Of a DNA stretch of 10,092 nt, positions 1 through 7,019 are shown in pieces. Numbering within the stretch: position 1 is the stretch's first letter; every line of letters starts with the position of its first letter. A program made the position numbers and the translations under genes. The notes beneath the pieces were generated by a model. That model was given only the letters and a program-made list of their open reading frames with translations, made no database searches and was not told where the DNA came from. This DNA comes from Nitrospirota bacterium (GTDB lineage: Bacteria > Nitrospirota > Thermodesulfovibrionia > Thermodesulfovibrionales > Magnetobacteriaceae), in the NCBI GenBank assembly GCA_015233265.1, contig JADFXZ010000066.1, positions 1,342 through 11,433 on the forward strand, read 5' to 3'.

Positions 1-113
1 GGAGGAAGGAGTCGTGGTTTAATAAAGGTATTGGCGATACCACACGCCCGCTGAAACATGTTGCTTGCCGCGTAACGAGTTATGTTCTTTGTCAGTGTGT
101 CGTTGTTGTTCAC
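1..113 (-). CDS. Partial: N-terminus of a probable polysaccharide flippase (Wzx-like), cut by the window edge
   Basis: A minus-strand frame opens with GTG at 113-111 and stays open to the left edge, giving about 37 residues. The GTG shares four bases (GTGA) with the TGA stop of the deacetylase gene upstream, the usual geometry of translationally coupled genes. The peptide begins MNNNDTLTKNITRYAASN and continues with a stretch ending in FIKPRLLP. This resembles the start of polysaccharide-biosynthesis flippases of the MATE/Wzx superfamily: a short polar N-terminus, the first membrane helix, then a 'KPRLLxP' turn. An internal ATG at 59-57 is a possible alternative start. No strong ribosome binding site is visible. 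The reading frame and overlap are seen directly. The flippase call rests on resemblance of a short fragment and could be wrong; the neighbouring deacetylase agrees with it. Confidence 0.5.
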   Translation of the reverse strand, partial: MNNNDTLTKNITRYAASNMFQRACGIANTFIKPRLLP

Positions 114-1102
114 TTGGACAGGGCTTTTTTAAGTGATTTAAAAATAGAGTTATTCCTTATTCCGGCATAGAATACCTGGTACCAGATTTTGCTCCTTGTA
201 TCGTTAAAATCTGTGAGGTCTATCCTGTGCAGGTAGGAGTTCAATGGATTGTAGTTGATTACGGGATAGGAAGAGAAGACCTTCTTTGCGCCATAAGACA
301 CAATGAGGTCGATTTGTCTTTCGGAGAAGGTTGTACGGGGCTGACCAAATGGGAACGCAAAGAGATTTGTGAAGTTTTTGAAGGTCAGCAGTACCTCCAT
401 ATTTTTCATATAGGATTCTCTTAACTCATCATCAGACAGGGTTAAGGCCACATCGTGGTTATACAGATGGTTTCCATAGTAGATATATTTACTTTCTGAT
501 GTCTTTTTAAGGTCATCATCAGATGCGAACTGCCCGACAAATCCCTCTACGGCCTCTTTGAAATCCTTGCCGCAGCGCTGCACATAAGAGTCCACAATCG
601 CCCTTGTGCAGTTAAGAAACAGCGGAGATATGAGATTTCCCTTACCCACGGCATTTATCAGGTATTCCTTAAATCCCTCCTCTTTTACGCAGAGATAGGT
701 AATAAGCCCTGAACGAAATATCACACCAGAGACCGGTTGAGTGTTAAGGAAAATGACGGTTGGCACTTTGTTATGTTCGATAATTTCGGCGGCGTCGGAG
801 AAAAATCCCTTCACGCCATCGTCGAATGTTACCATAGCTGCGCGCGGTGGAATCTCCCCTCTGATCAACTCATCGGGTGTAATTACGTTAAAGCAACTTT
901 TTATGTACTTAAGTTGGAAGTCAAAGAGATCAGGGGGGACGTTTAAATTATACATTTTACTGAATTCACTTGGTGAGTAAGTCACGTCATGGTATAAAAA
1001 TACGGTTAGGGCATGTTTTATTTCAGACTGCTTAAACAATCTGAAATATGAACCCGCACAAGCGGCAAACCCGCCCTTGAGCGTCTTTTTATCGATGACC
1101 AC
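110..1102 (-). CDS. Polysaccharide deacetylase family protein (NodB-like, carbohydrate esterase 4)
   Basis: This is probably a metal-dependent deacetylase acting on N- or O-acetyl groups of a cell-surface or exported polysaccharide. Numbering from the GTG start (330 residues), the NodB motifs are all present: a YHDV segment at 37-40; TFDDG at 92-96, supplying the catalytic base and a metal-binding Asp; HLYNH at 212-216, with the two His of motif 2 (usual form H-S/T-x-x-H, here Leu in the second position); and FAFPFG at about 248-253 as motif 3. About 115 residues separate motifs 1 and 2, roughly twice the gap in compact NodB domains, so there is a lid or insertion. No clear signal peptide is seen, so it may act in the cytoplasm or leave by an unrecognised route. 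I chose GTG at 1102 because AGAGGAGG lies six bases upstream; a TTG at 1108 in the same frame touches that site. It overlaps the next gene by four bases. Confidence 0.9.
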   Translation of the reverse strand: MVIDKKTLKGGFAACAGSYFRLFKQSEIKHALTVFLYHDVTYSPSEFSKMYNLNVPPDLFDFQLKYIKSCFNVITPDELIRGEIPPRAAMVTFDDGVKGFFSDAAEIIEHNKVPTVIFLNTQPVSGVIFRSGLITYLCVKEEGFKEYLINAVGKGNLISPLFLNCTRAIVDSYVQRCGKDFKEAVEGFVGQFASDDDLKKTSESKYIYYGNHLYNHDVALTLSDDELRESYMKNMEVLLTFKNFTNLFAFPFGQPRTTFSERQIDLIVSYGAKKVFSSYPVINYNPLNSYLHRIDLTDFNDTRSKIWYQVFYAGIRNNSIFKSLKKALSK

Positions 1103-1152
1103 ATCCAACCTCCTCTAAGCCGTTAAAAAGCTGATTCACATTGTTGTTATAG

Positions 1153-1180
1153 TAAATACCTCCGCACGGGATTTTGTCAA
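1153..1180 (-). promoter_or_regulatory. Putative sigma-70 promoter for the deacetylase gene
   Basis: On the minus strand a perfect -35 TTGACA (1180-1175) is followed after 16 bases by TATTTA (1158-1153). The -35 is ideal but the -10 is weak (three of six consensus bases). Initiation near 1146 would give a leader of about 45 bases before the GTG start. It is the only good -35 upstream of this gene. Confidence 0.45.
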
Positions 1181-1218
1181 CATTGGCGTTGTGCCATGGG
1201 TGCAATCACAGTTTTACT

Positions 1219-1247
1219 TTGACGCTGTATTTAGGTTATGCTATAGG
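1219..1247 (+). promoter_or_regulatory. Putative sigma-70 promoter for recN
   Basis: TTGACG (1219-1224), a 17-base spacer and TATAGG (1242-1247) form a good promoter, with TGC directly before the -10 as an extended -10 element. Initiation near 1254 would leave about 26 bases before the recN ATG. A short inverted repeat, CACGT...ACGTG (1253-1269, seven-base spacer), lies at the expected start of the transcript and could be a small operator or leader hairpin. I saw no LexA-type CTGT-N8-ACAG box of the E. coli kind. Confidence 0.6.
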
Positions 1248-1279
1248 AGTCTCACGTCTGTGGTACGTGTGCATTTAAT

Positions 1280-2950
1280 ATGCTTAGGGAATTATTCATA
1301 AAAAAATTTGCGGTGATAGACGAACTCAGGGTGTTTGTCCATGAGGGTCTTAATGTATTAACTGGAGAGACCGGGGCGGGGAAATCCATAGTGGTCGACG
1401 CCTTGGGGCTGATTCTGGGGCAGCGCGGGCAGACTGACTTTATTAAAACAGGTGCAAAGGAGACAACGATAGAGGCCATATTCGATGCTGAAAAAAGTGA
1501 GATGGCCGAGGCCCTGGGCATCGACGTCTCAGATGGGCTGATAATCCGGCGCGTTGTATCAGGCACGGGGAAAAATCGCTCTTTTGTCAATGACTCCTCT
1601 GTGGGGATAGCGACCCTTGCCGAGCTTGGAGCCACACTTGTGGACATACACAGCCAGCACGAAAACCAGAGCCTGATGTCAAAAACTAAACAGATGCGTC
1701 TGCTTGATTCATTTGGCAAGATAGACAATGCCGTCAGGCAATATTCAGCAGCCCTTGGAGCGTACCGCGCCCTGCTGTCCGAAAGGGAAAATCTTGCCAG
1801 AAATATCGAAGACAGGGACAAGCGCATAGAAATCCTTAAATTTCAGATTGACGAAATTGACGCGGCCGACCTTGATGTAAAGGAAGCGGATGAGCTGTCA
1901 AAGGAGCGCACCGTCCTTGCAAATCTGACTACGCTTAAAGAGTTGAGCGAGACCGCCTACGAGGTACTGCACAAAAGAGACGGTGCGATGGAAGACCAGT
2001 CGGCGGTCGTTGTTGATGCCCTTGAGAAGTTGGTCAAAATAGACGAAAGCACGCATGAGATTCTCTCGATGGCACGGGAGACTCAATCCTATGTAAAAGA
2101 GCTTTCCGTGATGCTTCGCCGTTACAAGGACAACATAGATTTTGTTCCGGAGCGCCTTGATACAATTGAAACCCGTCTTGAGACGATAAGAAAAATGCAG
2201 AGAAAATACGGTGAGACGCTCGAGGCTGTGCTGCAATTGCGAGACAGCGCCGCTGCTGAGCTTGACGAGTTGACAGGGGTAATAGAAAAGCTCGATTCAA
2301 TTGAAGATAAGATAACATCGGCAAAAACGCTTCTTGAGGCTGAGGCGGATCTGATCTCAAAGCAGAGGGCCTCCACAGCCAGGCGACTTGAGTCCGAGAT
2401 AGCCGGGACACTAAAGATGCTGGCCCTGCCTAAGGCTCGATTTGAGATATGCCTCACACAAAATAGAAACGAGGACGGCTCGATGGCTTTGCTTCACGAC
2501 GGGGCAGACTCAGTGGAGTTTCTCTTTACGGCCAACCCTGGGCAGCCACTGAAGCAGCTGCAAAAGATAGCCTCAGGCGGTGAGCTATCGCGCGTGATGC
2601 TTGCCTTAAAGAGCGCCTTTGCCGAATACGACGACATACCGGTCTTGGTATTTGACGAGGTTGACGCTGGAATCGGAGGGGAGACGGCACAACGCGTTGC
2701 CGATAAATTAAAGGACTTGTCGACCAGGCGGCAGGTACTGTGTGTCACACACCTTCCTCAGATAGCGTCGAAGGCTGACAACCACATGAAGATACACAAA
2801 CACGTTACCGAGGAGTCGGTGTCAATAACGGTAGAAACTCTGAATGGGCAGGACAGACTAGTGGAGCTTGCACGCATGTTAAGCGGCAGCATAACCGAAA
2901 TATCACTGGAGCACGCACGGCAACTACTAAGAAAAGGCGGAGATGGTTGA
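1280..2950 (+). CDS. recN: DNA repair protein RecN (SMC-like ATPase)
   Basis: RecN is a cytoplasmic SMC-family ATPase that acts early in RecA-dependent repair of double-strand breaks, bringing DNA ends or sister chromatids together. All ATPase parts are visible in the 556-residue product: Walker A GETGAGKS at 29-36; a long charged, Leu-rich coiled-coil middle (about 150-370); the ABC signature ASGGELS at 431-437; Walker B VLVFDE at 455-460, followed by VDAGIGG; and an H-loop CVTHLPQ at 488-494. The length is normal for the family. The ATG at 1280 gives the expected start (MLRELFIKKFAVIDEL) and no in-frame start exists further upstream before a TAG at 1244. There is no evident Shine-Dalgarno sequence immediately before it, which is odd for a gene with such a good promoter. 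The stop overlaps the next start as TGATG. Confidence 0.97.
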   Translation: MLRELFIKKFAVIDELRVFVHEGLNVLTGETGAGKSIVVDALGLILGQRGQTDFIKTGAKETTIEAIFDAEKSEMAEALGIDVSDGLIIRRVVSGTGKNRSFVNDSSVGIATLAELGATLVDIHSQHENQSLMSKTKQMRLLDSFGKIDNAVRQYSAALGAYRALLSERENLARNIEDRDKRIEILKFQIDEIDAADLDVKEADELSKERTVLANLTTLKELSETAYEVLHKRDGAMEDQSAVVVDALEKLVKIDESTHEILSMARETQSYVKELSVMLRRYKDNIDFVPERLDTIETRLETIRKMQRKYGETLEAVLQLRDSAAAELDELTGVIEKLDSIEDKITSAKTLLEAEADLISKQRASTARRLESEIAGTLKMLALPKARFEICLTQNRNEDGSMALLHDGADSVEFLFTANPGQPLKQLQKIASGGELSRVMLALKSAFAEYDDIPVLVFDEVDAGIGGETAQRVADKLKDLSTRRQVLCVTHLPQIASKADNHMKIHKHVTEESVSITVETLNGQDRLVELARMLSGSITEISLEHARQLLRKGGDG

Positions 2951-3162
2951 TGAGAGGAAAGATAGAGATAAACATGGAACTGTGCAAGGGTTGTACGTTT
3001 TGTGTAACTGCGTGCCCGGTGAAGATCATCAGATTAAGCGCCGAGTTTAACAACACTGGATACTTTCCGGCGCTGGTCGATGACATGGAAAAGTGTACGG
3101 GTTGCGCCATGTGTGCCGAAATGTGCCCTGAGATAGCAATAGAGGTATGGCGGCAACAGTAG
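2950..3162 (+). CDS. 2[4Fe-4S] ferredoxin, KorD-like (2-oxoacid:ferredoxin oxidoreductase delta-subunit type)
   Basis: This 70-residue electron carrier has two classic cluster motifs: C12-x2-C15-x2-C18-x3-C22-P and C49-x2-C52-x2-C55-x3-C59-P. Each Cys quartet should bind one [4Fe-4S] cluster. The start (KIEINMELCKGCTFCVTACP), the spacer with NNTGYFPALVDD and the end PEIAIEVWR match the small delta subunit of 2-oxoglutarate or branched-chain 2-oxoacid:ferredoxin oxidoreductases (KorD). That subunit normally sits beside the alpha, beta and gamma genes, and none follow here, so it may serve an enzyme encoded elsewhere or act as a free ferredoxin. I chose ATG at 2950, which shares one base with the recN stop and has GGCGGAG seven bases upstream; a TTG at 2947 is less likely. 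Co-transcription and translational coupling with recN are inferred from the overlap. Confidence 0.92.
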   Translation: MRGKIEINMELCKGCTFCVTACPVKIIRLSAEFNNTGYFPALVDDMEKCTGCAMCAEMCPEIAIEVWRQQ

Positions 3163-3187
3163 TGCGGCCTGTCTCAATGTCTGTAAA

Positions 3188-3216
3188 TTGCAAAAGACGG
3201 CACATTGTGATATACT
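3188..3216 (+). promoter_or_regulatory. Putative sigma-70 promoter (extended -10) for the SPFH gene
   Basis: TTGCAA (3188-3193), a 17-base spacer and TATACT (3211-3216), with TGA just before the -10 as an extended element, make one of the best promoter matches in the window. Initiation near 3223 would give a leader of about 105 bases. That leader starts with a small hairpin (AAGTGCC/GGCATTT around 3228-3245) followed by a short T run, which might attenuate transcription but is weak. A second possible -10, TATATT, lies closer to the gene at about 3288 but lacks a good -35. Confidence 0.55.
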
Positions 3217-3327
3217 CGAACATAGCTAAGTGCCAGTGGGCATTTTGGCTGCAAGATCGAGTTTCTGAATTAGGACATAGGCAAGTTATATTAATACATA
3301 ATCGCGCGAGTCGTGCAGGGAGGGAAT

Positions 3328-4182
3328 ATGCCAGGAGGAATTTTTGACGGAGGATTTGAGCCTAAAATACCCGGGTTCGTTTCAAAGAAGTCCTATATGT
3401 TTATCACAATCATAATAGCTGTAGTAATGGTGCTGCTGATTATTAATCCATTTGTCACCATAGGGGCCGGTGAGAGAGGCATTGTGTTGAACTTTGGGGC
3501 TGTGCAGCCTATAGTGCTTAACGAGGGGCTTCATGTGCTTATTCCCATTGTACAGAAAGTCGTCAAGATGGATGTCCAGGTACATAAAGCTCAGACAAAC
3601 GCAGATGCCTCGTCAAAGGATTTGCAGGAGGTTACATCTGTAATTGCTATCAACTTCCACATCCTTCCCGACAAGGCAAACGACATCTATCAGTCTATTG
3701 GCACAAGTTATAAGGAGAGGATAATCGACCCTGCGGTTCAGGAGATTGTCAAGGCAGTGACGGCCAGATATACGGCTGAGGAATTGATAACGAAGAGGCC
3801 GATAGTCAGTACGGAGATGAAGACTGGCCTGGTTGAGCGCCTGATTAAGCACCATATCGTTGTAGATGAGTTTTCTATAATGAATTTCTCCTTCTCAAAG
3901 CTCTTCATGGAGGCCATCGAGTCAAAACAAACCGCCGAGCAGCTGGCGCTCAAGGCCTCAAGAGACCTCGATAGAATCAAAATCGAGGCTGAGCAAAAGA
4001 TAACACAGGCAAAGGCCGAGGCCGAGGCCCTCAGACTGCAGAAAGAAAACATATCGCCTGACCTTATTAAACTTCGCAGAATCGAGGCGACAATCAAGGC
4101 CATAGACAAGTGGAACGGGATTCTTCCAAAGGTTACTTCTCAAAATATGCCGTTTATCGACACGAAAGACCTGGAGCATTGA
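3328..4182 (+). CDS. SPFH/Band 7 (prohibitin-like) membrane protein
   Basis: SPFH proteins assemble into large oligomeric rings at the inner membrane and help organise membrane domains or control proteases such as FtsH. The 284-residue product has a short polar N-terminus, one membrane helix at about 24-42 (FITIIIAVVMVLLIINPFV), then an SPFH domain beginning with VTIGAGERGIVLNFGAV, where the GERGI segment is characteristic of prohibitins. A charged Ala/Glu/Lys-rich coiled coil follows at about 200-245, then a C-terminal tail typical of bacterial prohibitins. ATG at 3328 is preferred because GGGAGGG ends four bases before it; a GTG at 3313 in frame would add five residues but has no ribosome site. 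No NfeD or FtsH/HflK gene is adjacent, so the partner is unknown. It has its own promoter and is followed by the convergent-gene repeat. Confidence 0.93.
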   Translation: MPGGIFDGGFEPKIPGFVSKKSYMFITIIIAVVMVLLIINPFVTIGAGERGIVLNFGAVQPIVLNEGLHVLIPIVQKVVKMDVQVHKAQTNADASSKDLQEVTSVIAINFHILPDKANDIYQSIGTSYKERIIDPAVQEIVKAVTARYTAEELITKRPIVSTEMKTGLVERLIKHHIVVDEFSIMNFSFSKLFMEAIESKQTAEQLALKASRDLDRIKIEAEQKITQAKAEAEALRLQKENISPDLIKLRRIEATIKAIDKWNGILPKVTSQNMPFIDTKDLEH

Positions 4183-4194
4183 CGCTATACGCAG

Positions 4195-4272
4195 TCCTTC
4201 GACAGGCTCAGGATGCCAGCATGGAACAGGATGACGGCATGGAAATTGAGTCATCCTGAGCTTGTCGAAGGA
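4195..4272. repeat. Long intergenic palindrome ('FDKLRMT'-type repeat) between convergent genes; possible bidirectional terminator
   Basis: The arms at 4195-4215 (TCCTTCGACAGGCTCAGGAT + G) and 4252-4272 are reverse complements at 20 of 21 positions. The exception can form a G-U pair in a plus-strand transcript. The loop is 36 bases. Similar palindromes recur between genes in many bacterial genomes, and when mistranslated they give peptides such as SFDKLRMT and HPEPVEG; both appear here in the minus-strand shadow frame. Its place between two convergent stop codons (4182 and 4292) suggests it folds and halts transcription from both sides, although neither flank carries a strong T tract. Confidence 0.85.
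4209..4244. repeat. 18-bp tandem duplication overlapping the palindrome
   Basis: Two adjoining 18-base units, CAGGATGCCAGCATGGAA (4209-4226) and CAGGATGACGGCATGGAA (4227-4244), agree at 16 of 18 positions. The first unit begins inside the left arm of the palindrome and the second lies in the loop. This could reflect slippage or partial duplication of the element. Confidence 0.8.
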
Positions 4273-4291
4273 TGCCCCCCAATTACCGCTA

Positions 4292-5413
4292 TTACCGTGA
4301 ATTTCCAACAGTTTCTATCAGATACCTCTCGAAACTAACTGCAATATCATCCCATAACAAGCCCCTTGCGTAGTTTCTGCCGTTTTCACCGAGTCTATCG
4401 CGCATGGGCTGGTCTTCTATTAGCCGCAATAGGACACCGGCAAGCCCGGCGCTATCACCACTTTTAAAGGTCAGCCCGATGTTGTTTCGGCAGACAAAAG
4501 ACAGCTCCTCTATGTCGCTGGTCACAATTGGCACACCGCATGCGGCAGCCTCAAGTATACTGACCGGTGAGGACTCATGGCGCGACGGCAGGACAAACAC
4601 AAGTGCGTTGCCAAGCAGGGAGAGCTTGTCTTGCCCGGTGACAAACCCCGCATATTGTATCTTGTCACTCATATGCTGAGGGATTAGGCTTGCCGCCTTG
4701 TTGAACTCATATCCGGCAAGGATAAGTTTAATATCAGGGTGATGCCTGTTGATGTCCTTAAATGCCGCAACTAACAGGTCGAGTCCCTTTGTGTAAATAT
4801 CGATTCTGCTGAAAAATAGAATGTACTTGTCATTATTGCCGGTTGTGGCAGGGATATTAGTCAGGAGTCTGCCGTCTATGCCGTTTGGGATAACCGTATG
4901 AGGGCGTCCTTTCATGCCGTGCTTTGACATTACCTTCGTTGCGGTCACGTCTGAGACAAACATCCAGTTATCAAACAGGGCGGGATAAAAACTCTCGACC
5001 GCAAACATGGGGACAGAGTACAGAGGGTTGAATTTCTTTATCGAGTGCCGCTCCATAATGCCCTGAACTTGTAGAATTACGGGGGTCTTTGTCAAAAGTA
5101 TCGAAAAAAATGGTGTGGAAGGCAGAAAATTCTCGACTATCACATCAAACTGCCCACCGTGTCTCTTCACAAACAGGGCTGATTTTAGCGTATAAGAAAG
5201 GACGCTTTTTGTCAGGCTTTTACTTTCGCTGCCAATAAATAAGTGATTTAAGCCTTCGATAAGACCGTCCCTTGCCCCCGGGTATTTCATACACAAAAGG
5301 GTTATCTCGTGCCTGTCTTTGAGCCTTTTATATATCTCATACGCCCGCACACCGGCGCCGCCAAAGCCAAAGGGGCTGCCGAGACTCTCATAAATAATCT
5401 GGAGGATTTTCAT
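4292..5413 (-). CDS. GT4-family glycosyltransferase (GT-B fold)
   Basis: This cytoplasmic or membrane-associated enzyme should transfer a sugar from an activated nucleotide donor to a growing glycan or lipid-linked acceptor; donor and acceptor cannot be read from the sequence. The 373-residue product shows the two-domain GT-B plan: a Gly-rich N-terminal loop GFGGAGVRAYEI (16-27), the link segment VIPNGID (174-180), FSRIDIYTKGLDLLV (201-215) opening the donor-binding domain, and the GT4 EX7E motif as E280 and E288 in HESSPVSILEAAACGVPIV. The length is normal. The ATG overlaps the stop of the upstream membrane-protein gene by four bases (ATGA), and there is no independent ribosome site, so translation is probably coupled. 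It is the last gene of the minus-strand run and ends next to the intergenic palindrome. Confidence 0.95.
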   Translation of the reverse strand: MKILQIIYESLGSPFGFGGAGVRAYEIYKRLKDRHEITLLCMKYPGARDGLIEGLNHLFIGSESKSLTKSVLSYTLKSALFVKRHGGQFDVIVENFLPSTPFFSILLTKTPVILQVQGIMERHSIKKFNPLYSVPMFAVESFYPALFDNWMFVSDVTATKVMSKHGMKGRPHTVIPNGIDGRLLTNIPATTGNNDKYILFFSRIDIYTKGLDLLVAAFKDINRHHPDIKLILAGYEFNKAASLIPQHMSDKIQYAGFVTGQDKLSLLGNALVFVLPSRHESSPVSILEAAACGVPIVTSDIEELSFVCRNNIGLTFKSGDSAGLAGVLLRLIEDQPMRDRLGENGRNYARGLLWDDIAVSFERYLIETVGNSR

Positions 5414-7017
5414 AATCGGTGAGGCGTGTATTTGATAATATACAGGAAGAATCTCTCTGCAAAGAGCATACTATCCGTAAACGCCCTGACAGGTATTACG
5501 TTGCCGTATTGAGCAAACGACTCAGGGGAGATCATATAGTTTAAGACAAGCAGGACATCTTGTTTTTCGTTGAGGGCATAGAGCTGCGCCTCTTTAAGGA
5601 TAGTTGTGCCGTCGAAGGCGCGGCGGTTGTTGTCCCATCTGACGAAGGTGCCGTGGCGCTGTGTAGCTGGGTAGTAGATAGGGCAGTTCAAATAGGCGGC
5701 CACACCGCTTGCCGCAAAGTCCTGATCTCCAAATATGGGCATATTGTCTAATCCTTTTGCTTTGATAAACTCGGCTGTCTCCTTATTTGCCGAGAAGGGA
5801 TAGAGATAGTCCAGCGTATTGGCGCTTACACCGGCAATGACATTTACTATAAGCAAAAATGTAAAGAAGGCTGACCTTTCGCCGTCAAAAAATCTGCTGA
5901 GCTTATCTAAAATGCGCGGCTTAAAGGGTTTGCCATCGTAGAGGGCAGCAAGCCACACGGCTGAGACAAAGACAATAAAGTAATGCCCCCAGTGCCTTAT
6001 CGACCCGCCGTAAATCGCATAACTAAACAGAGTGATTCCAAACGTGCCAACTATATAATAGAACAATGCCGTACTACGGCGTAGAAATAACGCCGTTGAA
6101 AAAACTGCAAGCGCTATGGATAAAAAAACCGCCGTCTTTACTTCATTAACAGGGTCTGTAAAGAAATAGCGAATGAAATTATGCCCCCAGAAGTGCATGT
6201 CAAACGGCGGCACTGGTACGTAGGCGCGCCAGATAAAGGCGATTGACTCGAGAAATTTTGTCAGCATCAAGAGTTTGTCGTCATAGAAAAACGTCGGATG
6301 AAACCAGACGGAGTCACTGGGAGGGTGCATCTGCCTGGCTGAGATAAAAAGGCCGCAGGCAAAGATAAGTACGAAGGCCGCAAATTGCCATTTTTTTTGA
6401 GGCGTTACAGGGCTTGCCGCATCTGATAGGAAGAGCAGCTCAAAGAGGAGCATGAGGGCAAGCGCAATGGCGATAACTGCCCCGTAGGGATTAGTCTGGC
6501 ACAGTAGAAACAATACAATGGAGAGGGCAATATAATTTTTGCCTTTTACACCCGGGCGAAATATGGACAAAAAAATCAGCAGCAGAAGCAGTCCATAGGA
6601 ATAGTTGCGGCTAATTACGCAGTACTCGTAAAACGGATAGTACCCAAAGATAAAGAGGACTTTCTGGAGCTTTGTAAAGGGCGCGTATCTCAGCGCAATA
6701 TACACAACACCTACGGCCAGACCAAGATGAAAAAACTGCATAATCGCCGGGTCTGGAGTAATTTTAGCAAGCACATAGAGGGTCAAAAACCACAGAGCAG
6801 GATGCCCCTGATACCTTATATTGTTAAACAGCTCGCCCAAGGTTGAGGCATCGCGTGCCATCATCCATGCCTCAAGCTCGTCGCGCCACATCTCGTGGTG
6901 TAGAATATTGAATATCCCCAGGGCCAGAAAGCCCAGTACAAAACCAAAGACAAATCTATTGCCGCAGTTGCGGGCATTTCCGGGAAGGCTGCAGGGGCGC
7001 GCGCTCTTAGGCGGCAC
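5410..7017 (-). CDS. Multi-pass membrane protein, probable GT-C-type glycosyltransferase
   Basis: The product (535 residues from the GTG start) is very hydrophobic, with roughly ten or more membrane helices spread over the chain. After the first helix comes MWRDELEAWMMAR (about 43-55), with the acidic Asp-Glu pair typical of the first periplasmic loop of GT-C enzymes such as ArnT and PMT. RYQGHPALWF (about 68-77) follows, corresponding to the 'HPPLY' region of that superfamily. GT-C enzymes take sugars from polyprenyl-phosphate carriers and work on the periplasmic side. The C-terminal part (after about 385) looks like a soluble periplasmic domain. I chose GTG at 7017, two bases after the TPR stop, because GGAAGGGAA lies eight bases upstream; a TTG at 7050 would extend the gene into the TPR gene. 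Family membership is inferred from motifs; acceptor and sugar are unknown. Confidence 0.8.
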   Translation of the reverse strand: MPPKSARPCSLPGNARNCGNRFVFGFVLGFLALGIFNILHHEMWRDELEAWMMARDASTLGELFNNIRYQGHPALWFLTLYVLAKITPDPAIMQFFHLGLAVGVVYIALRYAPFTKLQKVLFIFGYYPFYEYCVISRNYSYGLLLLLIFLSIFRPGVKGKNYIALSIVLFLLCQTNPYGAVIAIALALMLLFELLFLSDAASPVTPQKKWQFAAFVLIFACGLFISARQMHPPSDSVWFHPTFFYDDKLLMLTKFLESIAFIWRAYVPVPPFDMHFWGHNFIRYFFTDPVNEVKTAVFLSIALAVFSTALFLRRSTALFYYIVGTFGITLFSYAIYGGSIRHWGHYFIVFVSAVWLAALYDGKPFKPRILDKLSRFFDGERSAFFTFLLIVNVIAGVSANTLDYLYPFSANKETAEFIKAKGLDNMPIFGDQDFAASGVAAYLNCPIYYPATQRHGTFVRWDNNRRAFDGTTILKEAQLYALNEKQDVLLVLNYMISPESFAQYGNVIPVRAFTDSMLFAERFFLYIIKYTPHRL

Positions 7018-7019
7018 TG

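Noticed and set aside
3..170. A plus-strand open frame across the left edge, first considered as the end of a transposase-like gene
   Set aside because: It overlaps the deacetylase end antisense and has no recognisable family motif; the minus-strand frame with the GTGA overlap explains the region better.
1252..1827. A long minus-strand open frame (about 191 codons) opposite recN
   Set aside because: It is antisense to the well-supported Walker A end of RecN, is Ser/Arg/Leu-rich without family features, and has no ribosome site; it is a shadow frame.
3147..3347. A plus-strand frame of about 66 codons between the ferredoxin and SPFH genes
   Set aside because: It overlaps the ends of both neighbours in another frame, crosses the predicted promoter and resembles no protein family; treated as non-coding leader and promoter.
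4195..4272. The palindrome considered as a transposon end, attachment site or CRISPR repeat
   Set aside because: There is no transposase, target duplication or spaced repeat array nearby; it fits a dispersed intergenic palindrome instead.
3958..4308. A minus-strand frame covering the end of the SPFH gene and the intergenic repeat
   Set aside because: Its peptide contains SFDKLRMT and HPEPVEG, the hallmark mistranslation of the intergenic palindrome, and it overlaps two real genes; not a gene.
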